Of a DNA stretch of 38,358 bases, positions 1 through 13,400 are shown one piece after another. The stretch spans positions 1 through 38,358 of the forward strand of contig JAIPMN010264055.1 of NCBI GenBank assembly GCA_020650975.1, written 5' to 3'. The notes beneath the pieces are model-generated. The model was not told the DNA's origin, ran no database searches, and saw only the letters and a program-made list of their open reading frames with translations. The stretch's first letter is position 1. Every line of letters begins with the position of its first letter. This DNA comes from Apostichopus californicus (lineage: Eukaryota; Echinodermata; Holothuroidea; Aspidochirotida; Stichopodidae). A program made the translations under genes and the position numbers.

Positions 1-360
1 TATATATATACAAAAGATGAGACGGTCGACTTCAACATACTGCATGTTTTACAAGAGAGAATTAAGATAACGAATAATTAATATGTCAGAAATATCAAGC
101 GAATATGAAATAAAGTGAGTATCTCAGGAGGAAGGAAACAGGCTGGAAAAACTCTTAATCGCCAGAGCAGTTATGCGTTTCAATGTATAAAGAAATTGAA
201 CTTTGTATGTCTCAAGTACTGGTTAAAAAACAAACAAGGAACTTTGTAATATATAGGGGTTCTTTTGTGAATTTGTCATGCTTTTACCGGTAAGTAAATG
301 AACCGACTGAAAACTGAGTGGAAATTATTATGAAATTATAAACAGTGGATAAGAGGTAAG

Positions 361-430
361 AGATTCGATCTAGTGACCTCAGGTTATAAGCCCTGCCGCC
401 GCTCTAGCATGACTGAGCTATCATAGCCGA
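361..430 (-). repeat. tRNA-derived SINE-like fragment
   Basis: Read on the minus strand, 420-411 gives TAGCTCAGTC, which matches a Pol III A box, and about 372-361 gives a B-box-like GATCGAATCTC, with tRNA-like spacing. The ends do not pair as an acceptor stem, so this is a SINE head or tRNA relic rather than a functional tRNA gene. Confidence 0.45.
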
Positions 431-449
431 TTCTATATATAGCCAGTTA

Positions 450-850
450 TTAGCTGGGGGGGGGGGGAGGTCAGTAGCCACAGTAGGCTACCCTGCTGTG
501 TAAATCGGGTTCTTGGATTGCCATTCTTTGCTTTCTAGACGCTAATGGCGTGCTACATATATTGGATATATGTATAGAAATGATAATATAATACTTCTGT
601 ATGTTTTCTGTCACATTCCTTTTTCCTGTTTAAGATTTTTTTTAATTTCACTTATTACCGTAATTTTTACTCTATGAACAGGTGAAGATTGGTTTCCATA
701 TTCTGGCCTTAGTCGGTGGAGATCGCCTGGGGCCCACAGGGAGGGGGGGGGGAGAGGGGGTACCAGTCAGAAGCCACAGTACCTTGCTGTGTAACACATG
801 GTTCTTCCCGGATTGACGTTCTGTGCTTTCTAGAAGCTAATGACAAGCCA
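450..850 (+). repeat. Diverged direct duplication upstream of copy A
   Basis: About 450-550 and 735-850 share a G-run followed by matching blocks: AGCCACAGTA, CTTGCTGTGTAA-like, GGTTCTT, GGATTG and GCTTTCTAGA-GCTAATG, in the same order. The two copies are about 290 bp apart and clearly diverged. Confidence 0.6.
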
Positions 851-1281
851 CATTCAATATTTCTTGCTTTTTGGTCGAAAATTCTCGAACTCCGGAGTAA
901 ACCTGGAATATCTACCGATAATCCAGATAAATCGCTCGTTAATTCAGGTTTTTTTAACCACTTTTCAGTCAGCCGACGCGATTTAAATCTTTAGCATCTT
1001 ATTTGGATCATGCCAACTTTTAATTAACCGAGGGGTAATTAGAGAGGGCAAAGTTCAATTTGGGTGAGGGGTGTGCGATCACTAGATAAGGATTCCGCAA
1101 TGTGATGCGGTATCATACACCTTAAATTACAGTCATTATCGCCATCGTACAAGTTACGCACTGATCTCAAACACCAATAGGTTGCACAATCCTCACATTA
1201 AAAACAAGGACGCTAACTTTTACAGAGTTTGAACTCGTCATTGATAGTTCACTTTCGTCTCGTCGACGTACTTTTTCCACA

Positions 1282-1401
1282 ATGAAAGCAATCAGTTGTG
1301 TTTTCGCGTTTATTCTTGGTGTAGCCCTAGGTCAAGACCCAAATTTTATTGTTGGAGTAGGAATTGAAGATGTAACGGGACCAGCTGCCGATGTAAACAT
1401 G
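1282..1401 (+). CDS. ASAH2: Copy A exon 1: signal peptide and mature N-terminus
   Basis: Residues 1-40, phase 0, donor GTAAGC. The ATG at 1282 is followed by a hydrophobic stretch (VFAFILGVALG), a probable cut near Gly17/Gln18, and then the family N-terminal motif VGVG..DVTGPAADV. Copy B exon 1 has the same length and the same phase, which supports this start. Confidence 0.93.
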
Positions 1402-4400
1402 GTAAGCTAATGTTGTGAACTGTGATCATGCGACTCTCTGTGAGGTTGAGAACGATGATTAATTTCGGCTTCTTGATGTTGTTTTGCAGCTCTTTTACTT
1501 ACAGACAAGGCATACATGGATTGTCTAATCAAATCAAAGCGTAGTAATGTTGAGCATCGACACTCGAGAACTACAATGATTGACTCAGAAACTGGTGTGC
1601 CTAGGCTATAGGCTAGCGGGATTTAGGCCACGATATTCACACATTAATGAGTAGCCTAATGATTGAGGCGTAACTACTGTAGGCCTACGCTAGAGCAATG
1701 TTAATGTAACAAAGCATATGCCTGGCCGAAGCCTTCTTTGGGCACATGTAAAAATAAGAGACTGGAGATCTCCTGTTTTCGCTCGTCGAGTATAACTAGT
1801 TGTTTGACACAGTACATAGTAATAATGCTACACATGTCTTACCAAACTCTAAAGTCATAGCCTCTTGGTTCAACTAGTACTAGTACTAGTAGTAGTACCG
1901 TAGTACTAGTACCATAGTAGTCTTGGAAGTTGGAGCCCAAACCTGTTACTAGTGTAAGTGTTAAGTCTAGGCTAGGTTAAGAACTTGTGGTTTGTTAAAA
2001 GTACGTTTTTTGTACATTATTGTTCGGCCCAGCCTTCACTGGGTTCTGTCCTTTCTGCGGAATGTAGATTGATGGTTGTTATGCAGTGAGCTCTCTATGT
2101 TTAGACCTACTCCATATAAATACTGTAGTTATAGGGCATTTCCATTTTCACAGCTGATATTGTAGGCCTAACATTGGACTAACTTGTAACATATAAGGTA
2201 CTGGCAGACATTGTTATTGAATATCAAGTTAATAAAACTAGCTTAAGTTGTCAGCTATAATTGCATAGGCCTACTGTACTTGACAGTAAGAAATGATGCA
2301 TATAGCATTCCGTCCCATTGTAACATGTTTACATGAGTGAGGAATTTATTGGATTGCATTTGAAAGTGGTAAAAATGAAACAAACAATGAAACTCTAGGA
2401 ACTCTGTCACTTCTGTGTAAGTGAGAAGTTACCACAAACACTAGCAGTTAAGTTGTTATAGTGTTATGTTAGCAATCTTCGTTTTGTAGATAAGATGCTT
2501 TCGAGCCACGGTGATGTATTTGTGTTTGTCGATTAATCACAATGCTGATAGTTTGACGGCTAATTTGGTTTTCTTATCAGTCTTAAATTGCTAAGTTAAC
2601 TTCAGAAGTACCTATCAATGTAGTTACTTATTTGATCTGTTAAAGCTCAAAGGATAATGAGCTCAAAGGTTCTGTCAAGTACCACCTTACTTTATTTACT
2701 CCTCGGAAGAGGCATTTGCACTTTTACAGACATGCACAATATGTCCCAATTCTTACATCTAGTAGATTATGTAGCTATTTCTTTCATACACGTACATTTA
2801 CGGGAATTGAAATGATGTGAAATTGTCTGAATGTTATCTGTATACTTGTAAAGTGATGTAAGGTAGTTGCTTTTCTTTAAAGGAGAAAAAACCCTAAAAA
2901 TCATCATTAAAATGTGATAGAAAATGCTAAAAAATGAAACACAAATGCCCTCAAAACTTTATTATAAAATAATTCTGTATGAGAGATATCATGTTTCCAA
3001 CCTTCATGTACTGCACTAAAGACTTGAGTAAAGTTTAAAGGAGGTGGGAATGAGTAGGTGGGAAGGGGGAGGTGGTAAGGAGTAGGTGGGAAGGGGAGGT
3101 GGGAAGGGGGAGGTGAGAAGGAGTAGGTGGGAAGGGGGAGCTGGGAAGGGGAGCTGGGAAGGGGGAGGTGGGTAGTCATCAAATTTGTAATTTACGGATG
3201 ATAGATTGCAACAAGTGAGTGGATTTCTGAACATATTGCCTCAACAGTGAAAAATGTATTGTTTGCATTAGTGTGTAGCAGCACTAATGAAATTTATGAA
3301 TTTTCTTTTCTTGAAATTCTGCAAATAATGTGGTTCTGTGTTGTATTGACTTTTCTTTAAAGGGGACTTGTGTTACTTTATTTGATGTAACACCATCATG
3401 ATCACACGGTTACATCCTCAACATAAGGGGACTGGGGTTGGAAGTGGATCAATATGTTTGGTGTTTCATGCCCAGACTCTAGTTTAGGATTACCTTTCTA
3501 AAACTTTGGTTTCAAAAGTTCACAATGGTTCTGTGTATCAAAACTATGATAAATCTTGTAATTTGTAAATAGCATTTTAGTGATCTGATACACTGTAAAT
3601 GTGGCTAAAAGTGGCCAATTTGTACATTGAAAAGTACAAAATTAGATGACAATTAGAGATTGTCTTATTTATTTTTTATTTTCCTTTCATCATTTTTCAG
3701 AATAAATTCAAACTGTTTTCATGCCATCTTCTTTTCTTCTATTTTTACAGATGGGCTATGCCCACCCTGGACAGACCAGTAGAGGAATACATACCAGACT
3801 GTACAGCAGAGCTTTTATCTTTTGTGAAGTAGACAACAGTGACAAGTGTGAGGTCTTTGTTGTGGTAGATTTTGCAATGGGTGCTACAGCTATCAATATT
3901 GGGGTAAGTTTAGGCCCCAAAGAGAGAAAGTTCCATGATGAAAGTGCCATAAATGAGGTTTTAACTTAATCTGTAATGTAAAACTGATTGTCTTTGACAG
4001 AAGTAAGATTAATTGTTGCTACAGGTATCAACATTGGGATAAGCTTAGGACCCAAAGACTGTCGAAATCTTGGAATTTCCTTGCAAATGTTACAAAGATG
4101 AAAAATGTACTGATCTAAGTCAAAACTGAATGTCTTTATTCTTGTAAGCATATTCTAAGTCATCAAAATTGTTTCAACTTTAAAAAAAACAAATTGTAAA
4201 AGCTCTGAACAAATTTATAAATGGATTTTTGAGGTTTATTTGCAAATTTCACCAAATTTATCACGTATTGCTTAATTAATAATGCAATTCATTACATTTT
4301 GATACAAAACTTGACTTTCAAGCTAAATAACATGCCTTGTGATTTCAACAAGTGTCAAAATTTTGCCAAAGTTACTCAAAACACGGCTTTATTCTTCGAT

Positions 4401-7400
4401 AATCTAGTTTATCTTCGATTAAGAAAACCTCAATTTTATTTCCAACAAAGATTGGAGTAATCTACACCTTTACAAACAGCTCTTAAACACATCTAATCCA
4501 GCATTTTGTAAATGAGCTCAAGACTTTTTTTAAAAATTTATTGTACAAAACCGTGTTAATAATGATTTATTCCAGGTATTTGAAAGGTTGAAAACTCTTT
4601 ATGGAAGTATGTACACAGAGAAGAATGTGGCTATTTGTGGGACGCACACCCATTCAGGACCCGCGGGCTACCTCCAGTACTTTGTATTCGATGCCACCTC
4701 TCAGGGATTTGTCCACGATGCCTATGACAATCTCGTTGAGGGCATATTCCAGGTATAACTCTGTTTTCTTTTTCTGCATTTGTTTTTACATCTTTTGGTA
4801 CATTTATATCAATTATTATGTAACAGCTATTGGATATGGACAGTTGTTGGGATGTATTGAGACTATTGTTCAAAATTTCATTTAAAATACCTTCAGCATC
4901 TAGCCGATAGAGTAGCACTCATGATCCTGAGCATTCAAGACACAGGGTGAATCCTCGACTTGAAATCTTCACTTTGCCTTAAGTATACTATAACATTGAG
5001 AATAAATCAACTCTTTTCCCCATATTTTCTAATAATTGATCCTGGTCGCAGGGCTGTAGCCCCCTCACCCCTCCCCCACCCTCTCTTATCAGGTCGGACT
5101 TTGATTTGGCCGTTTAAATATCTTGGTTGATATTTTCAAAGTGGATCTTCCTGAGAAGCAATTTTTCAAAGTCTGCTCGTACTACCCTTGCTAAATCTCA
5201 GATCTCCAACTGTCCGAGAAAATATATAAATTTAGTTCTTGCTTTTATCTTAAATCTGCTAAAATGGTGTGAATATCTAGAAAACTTACAAACACTCGTT
5301 TAGAACTTCTTTGTCAATCTTAGAACATATAAGTTATGTGTTCATACTATTTCGTGCCATAGGCTTACCAACGTAGCCTCCCCCTCATCTTTGAGACCAT
5401 CAAGAGATGCTTTAATCCTTGCATTAATCAATCCTACTGTACAATTTTGATTGGCTGAATTGTTTTTGGTGAATTTTGGTGATGTCATTTTACAAGCTGA
5501 AGCCAGCATTAGTTTATATTTATTGTGGTGATGTAAGGTTACCAGCTGAAGCTAGTGTTAGTTTATATTTATTGTGGTGATGTAAGGTTACAAGCTGAAG
5601 CCAGCATTAGTTTATATTTATTGTGGTGATGTAAGGTTACCAGCTGAAGCTAGTGTTAGTTAAATACAATATATCCTTTCCTTTAAACAGAGTATCCGCA
5701 TTGCCCATGAAAACCGAGCACCTAGCTTTGTGTATCACAGTACCGGTGAGCTGTTGGAGGCTAACATTAATAGGAGTCCGCATGCTTATGAAGCTAATCC
5801 GGCCAATGAGAGAGCAAGGTGAGGAAGACTTGATTTATAAATTAATACAGTTAAACTGTAAGAAGAGTCAGCAAAGGATTTCAACAATAATAACCTCAGA
5901 AATAAAGTCATGTTTCTATGAACAGAGCTATCCAGCTCTCAATTTGTGGCATCCCTATTTATTTGTTTCTGGGGTGGGGTGCTCGTAAGAGAGAAATATG
6001 AATAAGATAAGTCACCGACAAACTTTTATGAAGGTTATTCTTTCGTTTATTTTAAGCTGTGAATATTTATAGAGTACAGATATATGTTTTGATGTGTTTA
6101 TTGAATAATTTGACTGATAAACTTGGTACAATGGTGTATGAAATTACATGAAATGTAGGACTATAGTATTGTACTTCCCCCAAGTCCTAATCCCAGGGAC
6201 AAAATGTACCTAACTTGTGAGTACATACATCTCTGTCAAGTCCTAATCCCAGGGACAAATGTAATTAATTCGTGAGTAAAAATGGACAGAAAATAACTAT
6301 TGTTTTATCACATGTTATAATATCTTCTGTTGATGAGTTGTCATAGTTAGTTATCATTGATTCAAGCCATGTTTAAGTAGCAAGTTGGTCCCTGGATTTA
6401 TTTTGAGTTGTAAAATTTCATGAAATATGAAATATTCAACTACTTATGCACAGGCGCGTAGCCAGGAATTTGCCAAGGGAGGGGCGAAAATGTAGATTTG
6501 GCATTGCAAACTATCTAAGCGTAGCGCCACCATGGTTGGCACGAAGCGTACCAGAAAATTTTGGCTGAAAATGCCTCCCAGATCGCTGGAAATGGCACTT
6601 CCCAGGCCTTGTAAGTTGCATCTTGGCATTTTCTCTTTTGAAAATACTAGCGATATCATAAAAACATTAAAAAAAAATTAAAAAATTATGCTCAAGGGGG
6701 GGGGCGGCTGCCCCCTTCGCCCCCCCCTTGGCTACGCGCCTGCTTATGCATCTCTTATAAGTACCACAACAGACAGATTTTTAATGAACTTCTGTTACAA
6801 ATCATTCATAGTACTATATGTGTAATACTGTCACGTAACATACAGTACAATTTTTATCATCGTAATCTCCATTTACCACATTAGCTTTTGAAGTTAATAA
6901 CACAGTTCAGTTTACAGAATAAACCTTACTGCATTACAGGTACAATCATGACGTTGACAAGGTTATGACTGTACTGAAGATTCTTGGAGCAGACATGAGT
7001 GACCGTGGCCTGATCAGGTAGGTCAATTTCATTATTGTCCTATTACTAATGAATATTCATGAATCTCAACTCATTTAAATTTAGTTAATTCTTTTCCTGT
7101 TGTTAATGAATATTCTTGAATATCTCTGGTTTATCATGACTCATAGAAATTTAACTACTTATTGTTGAATGCTATTATCTGAGAAAGAGTTCAAAGGTCA
7201 TCAGTTAGATACTCTATTTCTGAAATAGAAATATGCTTGCTACAGAGGTTATTGTGAGTGTACAAAGTTCATATGAGGCTTGACACACAGTGCTGGTATA
7301 TCTGTAGTTTATGCATGCATATACTGAATAAGTGTTTGCTGGTTGTTGGTTTGTTAGACAATAGCCTAAGTTCATTTTATCAGGGTGAGAGATGGTGTTG

Positions 7401-10400
7401 CTTTAACTTCAGAGAATCATAATGTAAACATTCTGTCAAAAATTGGACTGACCCTTGGCTATGTAGGATAGCTGTCAATGGTGGTGTAATAAGACATCTT
7501 ATCGTTGATATAAGATGTAATTGTAAGTATTTTACATGCCCTTTTCTGACATAGTAAAGAAACTTAAAGATTTTTTCCAAAGTGCTTGAGATTATTGAAA
7601 TGGGAAGCATATTTTGACCAATATTTATTCTTAAAATTTTGAACAGTTTCTTCCCGGTACATCCCGTCTCAATGAACAATACCAATCGTTTGCTGAGTAG
7701 TGACAACAAGGGATATGCCTCATACATGATTGAAATGGAAAAGAACCCAGGAACCTTCCATGGCCAGGTAAGAAATGATTCACCCCCCCCCCTCACCCCC
7801 TCTCAATATGCTAGAAAGTAAACAAATATGGTCAGGCATGCTGAAACTTCAACCACTATCAATCAATCAATGTCAGGCCTAAAAAATTATGCTAATCCAT
7901 TCTAATATAAACTCAATGAAAATGTTATATATTACATATAAACTTTAGAGCACCCTTGGATGGCCATTGAATAATGTTTGTCCTTGAAAATGCATTTGTA
8001 AACATGATATTTGAGGCCTTTAAAGTCCTATATGTTGTGTTGCATCACAGGAAAGGACCTAATGGTCGTGTGTTAGACTAAGTACCAAAGCCACTTTAAT
8101 TAATGAGCCTGAGTTGTTTAAAGGGTCATTTCTCAGAAAGAAATGTTTTAGCAATTTTTAGCATGCTACATTTTGGGGTAATAGTAATGACCTTTGAGGA
8201 AGCTTAAATTTTGGAACCAATTTATTAATTAATATTAGTTAGTGTTTTTGGAAGACTGTGGTTTGTTTATAGAGCAATGTTGTGCAGACACTCTACACTG
8301 AGTTTTCTACAAGCCTGAAACTAAACTAGATCTCTCTCATTTCAGTCCTATGGTTGATTTCTTTCAATTTGAAAAAGGCAGAGGGAAAACCTTTCTACAA
8401 CTTTGAGATTATCAATTTGTTTCATAAAAAGGGAATGATTTGACTTGGTTTATATATTTAGTTGCTATTTGTTGATTGTATTGAAGTGCAGTGTTTCAGT
8501 GGTGTGAATTCCCTTACACAAGTCCTTGTTGCTATGGTAACAGACAGGTAAAAAGTCAGGTATTTTTATCCAGCAGATTTCTAAATATGAGATATTTACA
8601 TAAACTGTTTGTGATCCTAAAATTCTTTAGGGTGATTTTGTGGCTGCTTTTGCTAATACCAACCAAGGTGATGTCTCCCCTAACCTGGAAGGAGCAAAGT
8701 GTCTTGACACGGGCTTGGACTGTGACAGAATCACTAGCACCTGTGATGGAAGAGTAAGTCTGTGCAACTTTTAGTTGTTGTTGAGTGGAACTTTTTAGCA
8801 GAAAACTAACAGCCATTTCCAAGCACAGGAAGCAGATGGTTGCTATCTATTATTAAGTTGACAGAGCTATGCAGGCCTCGTTCCTATGCTGAAAACATCG
8901 ACAAGAAATAAAGTTATACCGATGTAAGAAATATCACAGAATGTTGAGGAACAGTGAAAGCAATATGCCAACTTTCTGGCCATTTCAGTTGCTAGATCCT
9001 TGTATAGTCTACACCAATTGATAACCTTTGTTTATTTAGTAAAGAAGAGAATTTCTTGAGGATGTAAACAAAATAAAGTTACAGTAAATGTTAAGCTCAA
9101 GTGTTTGAGTGGTTGAAGATATCCCATTTCCCACCCAGTTTATCAGTTGTTAGGGTAGATGTACATGGCTCACACTGGCATCCTTAGTATCACATGATGC
9201 CCTGTGCTGCCACCATTGATGCTACATGACTCTCAACATTAATTTATTGGTCATGTAACTTCCTCATCATATTTTCAGTTTGTGATGTAAATATTACTTT
9301 TCATGTGTCAATGATGTATTCTAAGTTTGTCACATCTCTTGCAGACTGCCCTATGTGTTGGTGTGGGACCGGGCAAGGACATGTTTGAAAGTACTAAGAT
9401 CATCGGAGAACGCCAAGCTAACAAGGCCATGGTGAGATATTATTACGATTTTGTACGATGCTTCATTCAAATTGCTACAACATTTTAGTGAGAAAGAAGA
9501 TGATGTTGTTTGTAGGTTTCAATTGTTTATATTCTAGTAGGATTCCTTTAAAGTATGCATGGTGCATTCATTCCCAGCAGTAAGAATTTTCAATTTTTTC
9601 ATTCTATCAAACTCTGCCATTCTTAATCTCTTCATGTTCCCGGCTAGCTGGGTACATCAAACTCTTTTCCTTGTAACTCTATATTTTTCTTTTGAAATAC
9701 AGGAGTTATACAATAGTGCAACACATCTTTTGGATGGTACTGTTGGGTTTGTCCATCAACATGTGGATATGACTGATTTTGATGTGGAGTTAGATGGCGG
9801 TGGCACGGTCAGTTTAACATATGTATATATATATTTATTTTAAGCGCTATTTAAGCGCTACGAAAATTATTTCATAGTTTGTTTGGCGCTATATAAAAAA
9901 TTATGTATTATTATTATTGATATGAACCCAGAGTAAAATGACCCTATATGCTAATATTTTTTCAAAATGTCTGCTAGCTATCACCTTTACAGCAATTTTT
10001 CCCTCAACATCATACCAATCATAAAATGTTAAAGTTATGAAAGTAACCAATCAGGAACTGAGAAAGATGGTTAAATATTTGATCTAGGGTAACCATGAAG
10101 TAGCCTACCATTGTAGCTTACTGCAGGACAATAACATTGTAGCTTACTGCAGTCTGAAAATTGAAGAGGTGTAATGCTTTCAATTCCACAATCATAAACT
10201 TGTTGACAAAACATTTTGAAACTTTCTTGCATATTCTGTATGACGATCCTGTGCATATATATGTGTTATGTGTTATGTTATGTGTAAATACTGTTCTTGT
10301 CCTGTTCATAATGTCAATAAACCCTTCCAGATTTGCTGCCCGGCCTAGTTTATGTCCCTCAATCGCCCCTCATAATTTTTACGTTGTACTACTTTAGTGA

Positions 10401-13400
10401 TTATTCAAGCCCTGCAGCATCCTTCTTTAAGTTCCTCTCTCTTCTCACTTTAGGTCAAGACATGTAAGGGTGCATTCGGCTACTCTTTTGCAGCAGGTGC
10501 TACTGATGGAGCTGGGTTTTTCCCTTTTACACAGAGTAAGAAGTTATTATTGTTCTGTTCATAAACTGTAAGGAATTGTTGGCAGTGTTGGTAGAAAGAT
10601 TAATCATGCAATCAAAAGCCATCTAATACTAGTATTAGAGAAATCTATGCAGATTTTCTCTTAAAGGAAGTCAAATAGAAGACCCCTTGTGTTGTGCTTC
10701 TCACATGTTTCGCAAAAGTGTGGTCTGTTTCCATCTCATATTCACTCTTTTGTTTCATTTCTTCAATTTTCTTTTCATTATTTTCTTTATAGATGATGAC
10801 ATCCTTCTCATTAAACATAAAAAATGCAAATTTTGACATCTAATTTGAGCTTACCACCATGCGATCATCATAGCAGTATTATTACCATCTTCCACACACA
10901 TCATCTCTTAGGTCAACAGAGGTCATCTTCCATGCATATATGGTGAGTATGTTTCATCATTTACGCCCTATCAAAAAATCATACCTGAGAATAAAGAAAC
11001 GAAAGTCAGTTCAAACGAAGAAAAAAGTGAAAGGTTTTTCACAGCTTTTGTATTTAATACATCTCACTTGGATGTTTGTGCTAAGAGACAAGAAGCTGAG
11101 TCATTCATGAAGACACAAGATGACATTTTCACTTTCAGTTTTCACTCAGCAATCAGTTTCACTGAGGGTTAACTGTTACTAAGCAATCACTTTCTGAGTA
11201 TACACTTTCAACGAGTATTCACTTTCACTGAGTGTTCACTCACTGCAGTGATGAACATTCACATTCACTCAGCAATCACTTTGAGTGTTCACTCACTGAG
11301 CATTCACATTCACTCAGCAATCACTTTCACTGAGTGTTCACTCATTGAGCATTCACATTCACTCAGAATCACTTTCACTGTGTGTTCACTCACTGAGCAT
11401 TCACATTCACTCAGCAATCACTTTAACTGAGTGTTCACTCACTGAGCATTCACTCAGCAATCACTTTAACTGAGTGTTCACTCACTGAGCATTCACATTC
11501 ACTCAGCAATCACTTTAACAGAGTGTTCACTCACTGAGCATTTACATTCACTCAGCAATCACTTTCACTGAGCATTCACATTTACTCAGCAATCACTTTC
11601 AGTGTTAGTACACTTTTACTGAGCATTCACTTTAACTGAGTGTTCCCTCACTGAACATTCACATTCACTCAGCAATCACTTTCACTGAGTGTTCACTCAC
11701 TGAGCATTCACATTTACTCAGCAATCAATTGCATTGTTAGTACACTTTTACTGAGCATTCACTTAACTGAGTGTTCACTGTAACTTAGCATTTATTTGCA
11801 CTAAGTGTTGGCTTTCACTAACTTCTGATATTCCTATGAGTGTCAAAGGTCATTCGGTTTCATTCTCTCTTCACTTGATAAAACTAACCTCTTTTAGTTT
11901 GACTTTAATGAAAGATTAAAATATTTGCTGAAAATAAGCACACTGATCCTTTTTTATGCCTTTATTTGATTTCTTTCAACACTCTCCTGACTGATAGGTG
12001 AAACAGAGACCATGCTGTATCTGTTTATTTGATTTCTTTTAACATTCTCCTCACCCATAGGTGAAACAGAGACCATGCCGTATCTGGAAATTCTTCGTGA
12101 TGCATTATTAACGAAGCCCTCTGCAGAATTGGTTGCCTGCCAGGCACCAAAGCCAGTTCTATTGCCTATTGGAGAGGTACTATCTACTGCCAAACATTCT
12201 TATTTTATAACCATATGCAGGGCAGGGGGCATGTGCCCCACTGGAAAATCAAAGTAGTTAAAAAAAGAACCAAAAACTGTTCTCTCTTGTTAAAAATATG
12301 CCCAGCTCTTAATGTTTACTAATCAAATCAGTTCAAATTTTGGACATTTAATCGGCTATCGAAAGCCTGAAGTTGGAATTTCCCCTCACCCCACCTCCTT
12401 TGTATATTTTTCTGTGGACCAACTTTTATAAATGTTTGAACACATTTTATGACACCTATGGGACTACTGTTGACTAATGTTGGTTGACGTTACCATGCAA
12501 TCCCAGCCCACAGCTATCATAACTATTTTTTAATTTTTTTTATCAGATGCACACCCCGTGGGAGTGGGCTCCTGCTATCATTGACACTCAGATGCTCAGA
12601 CTTGGCGAGTTTGTCATGATTGTAGTACCAGCCGAATTTAGGTAATTTTAATATTTTTACCCTTCCCCTCTGACAGAGCAAAATAAAAGTATCCCATCAC
12701 CTCAAGTTACTGTTGGCAGGACGCTAAATACAACTTATTACATTACACAGTCTTCCATTTTGGTACAATACATGTTTTTTTTATTAAGTTTTTTTTTCTA
12801 TAGTTTACAGAAAGGACACATGCATGGTAAAGCATGCTCTGTGCTCTTTAAACATTCAAAGAATTTGATAATGGTTGACCTCTGTCAATTAACAATGTAG
12901 GAATTGTTTCATCATTCCTGGTGTGACTGCAGAAACATGTTATATTGTCAGGCACTTCAACCTTCCTCTATACAGTGAAATTTTCTATGACCAAAATTTG
13001 CCAAATTCATCACTTAACACTATCTTAAGGGATTGATTTGTTTTACCTTTCAGCACTATGGCTGGCCGAAGACTCCGTGAAACTATTACCGATGTGAGTT
13101 TGGTTCAACCTCCTTTTTTAGATTCTGTAATACCCTAGTATTTGGGAGTGGTTAGAGGGGAGGGGGGGGGGAGGTAGGGTCTCTGTGTTTTCTTGAGAAT
13201 GTCATGATGACATTTTAAACTGTGGAATCTATTCAACATTTGAATTTAAGTTTCTTCATAACCTATTTTAATTAATAAGGAAACTTGAAAAGCTTGAAAT
13301 CAGAGTAACTTGATAAAGGTTATGATGTTGAAGCTGCTCTTGTTTTCTGCAGTTCCTTGAGAACGATGGACTAAGTGGAGCTGCAGCAGAAATAGTTGGT

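Larger units (their letters stand above)
1..1281. other. Upstream flank of copy A
   Basis: No gene seen. It holds a tRNA-like SINE fragment (about 361-430), two G-runs near 457 and 738 that head a diverged direct duplication, and the presumed 5' UTR and promoter of copy A. I see no convincing TATA box in the 150 bases before the ATG at 1282. A short open frame at 716-994 overlaps the second duplicated copy and resembles no protein I know. Confidence 0.6.
1402..3750. other. Copy A intron 1
   Basis: 2.35-kb intron. Apart from the ACTAGT microsatellite (1873-1920) and the G-rich minisatellite (3041-3174) I see nothing of note in it. Confidence 0.7.

Noticed and set aside
361-430. Functional tRNA gene on the minus strand
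   Set aside because: A- and B-box-like motifs exist but the acceptor and T arms do not pair; a SINE head or relic fits better.
2907-3234. Proline-rich minus-strand frames
   Set aside because: They are the complement of the G-rich minisatellite at 3041-3174.
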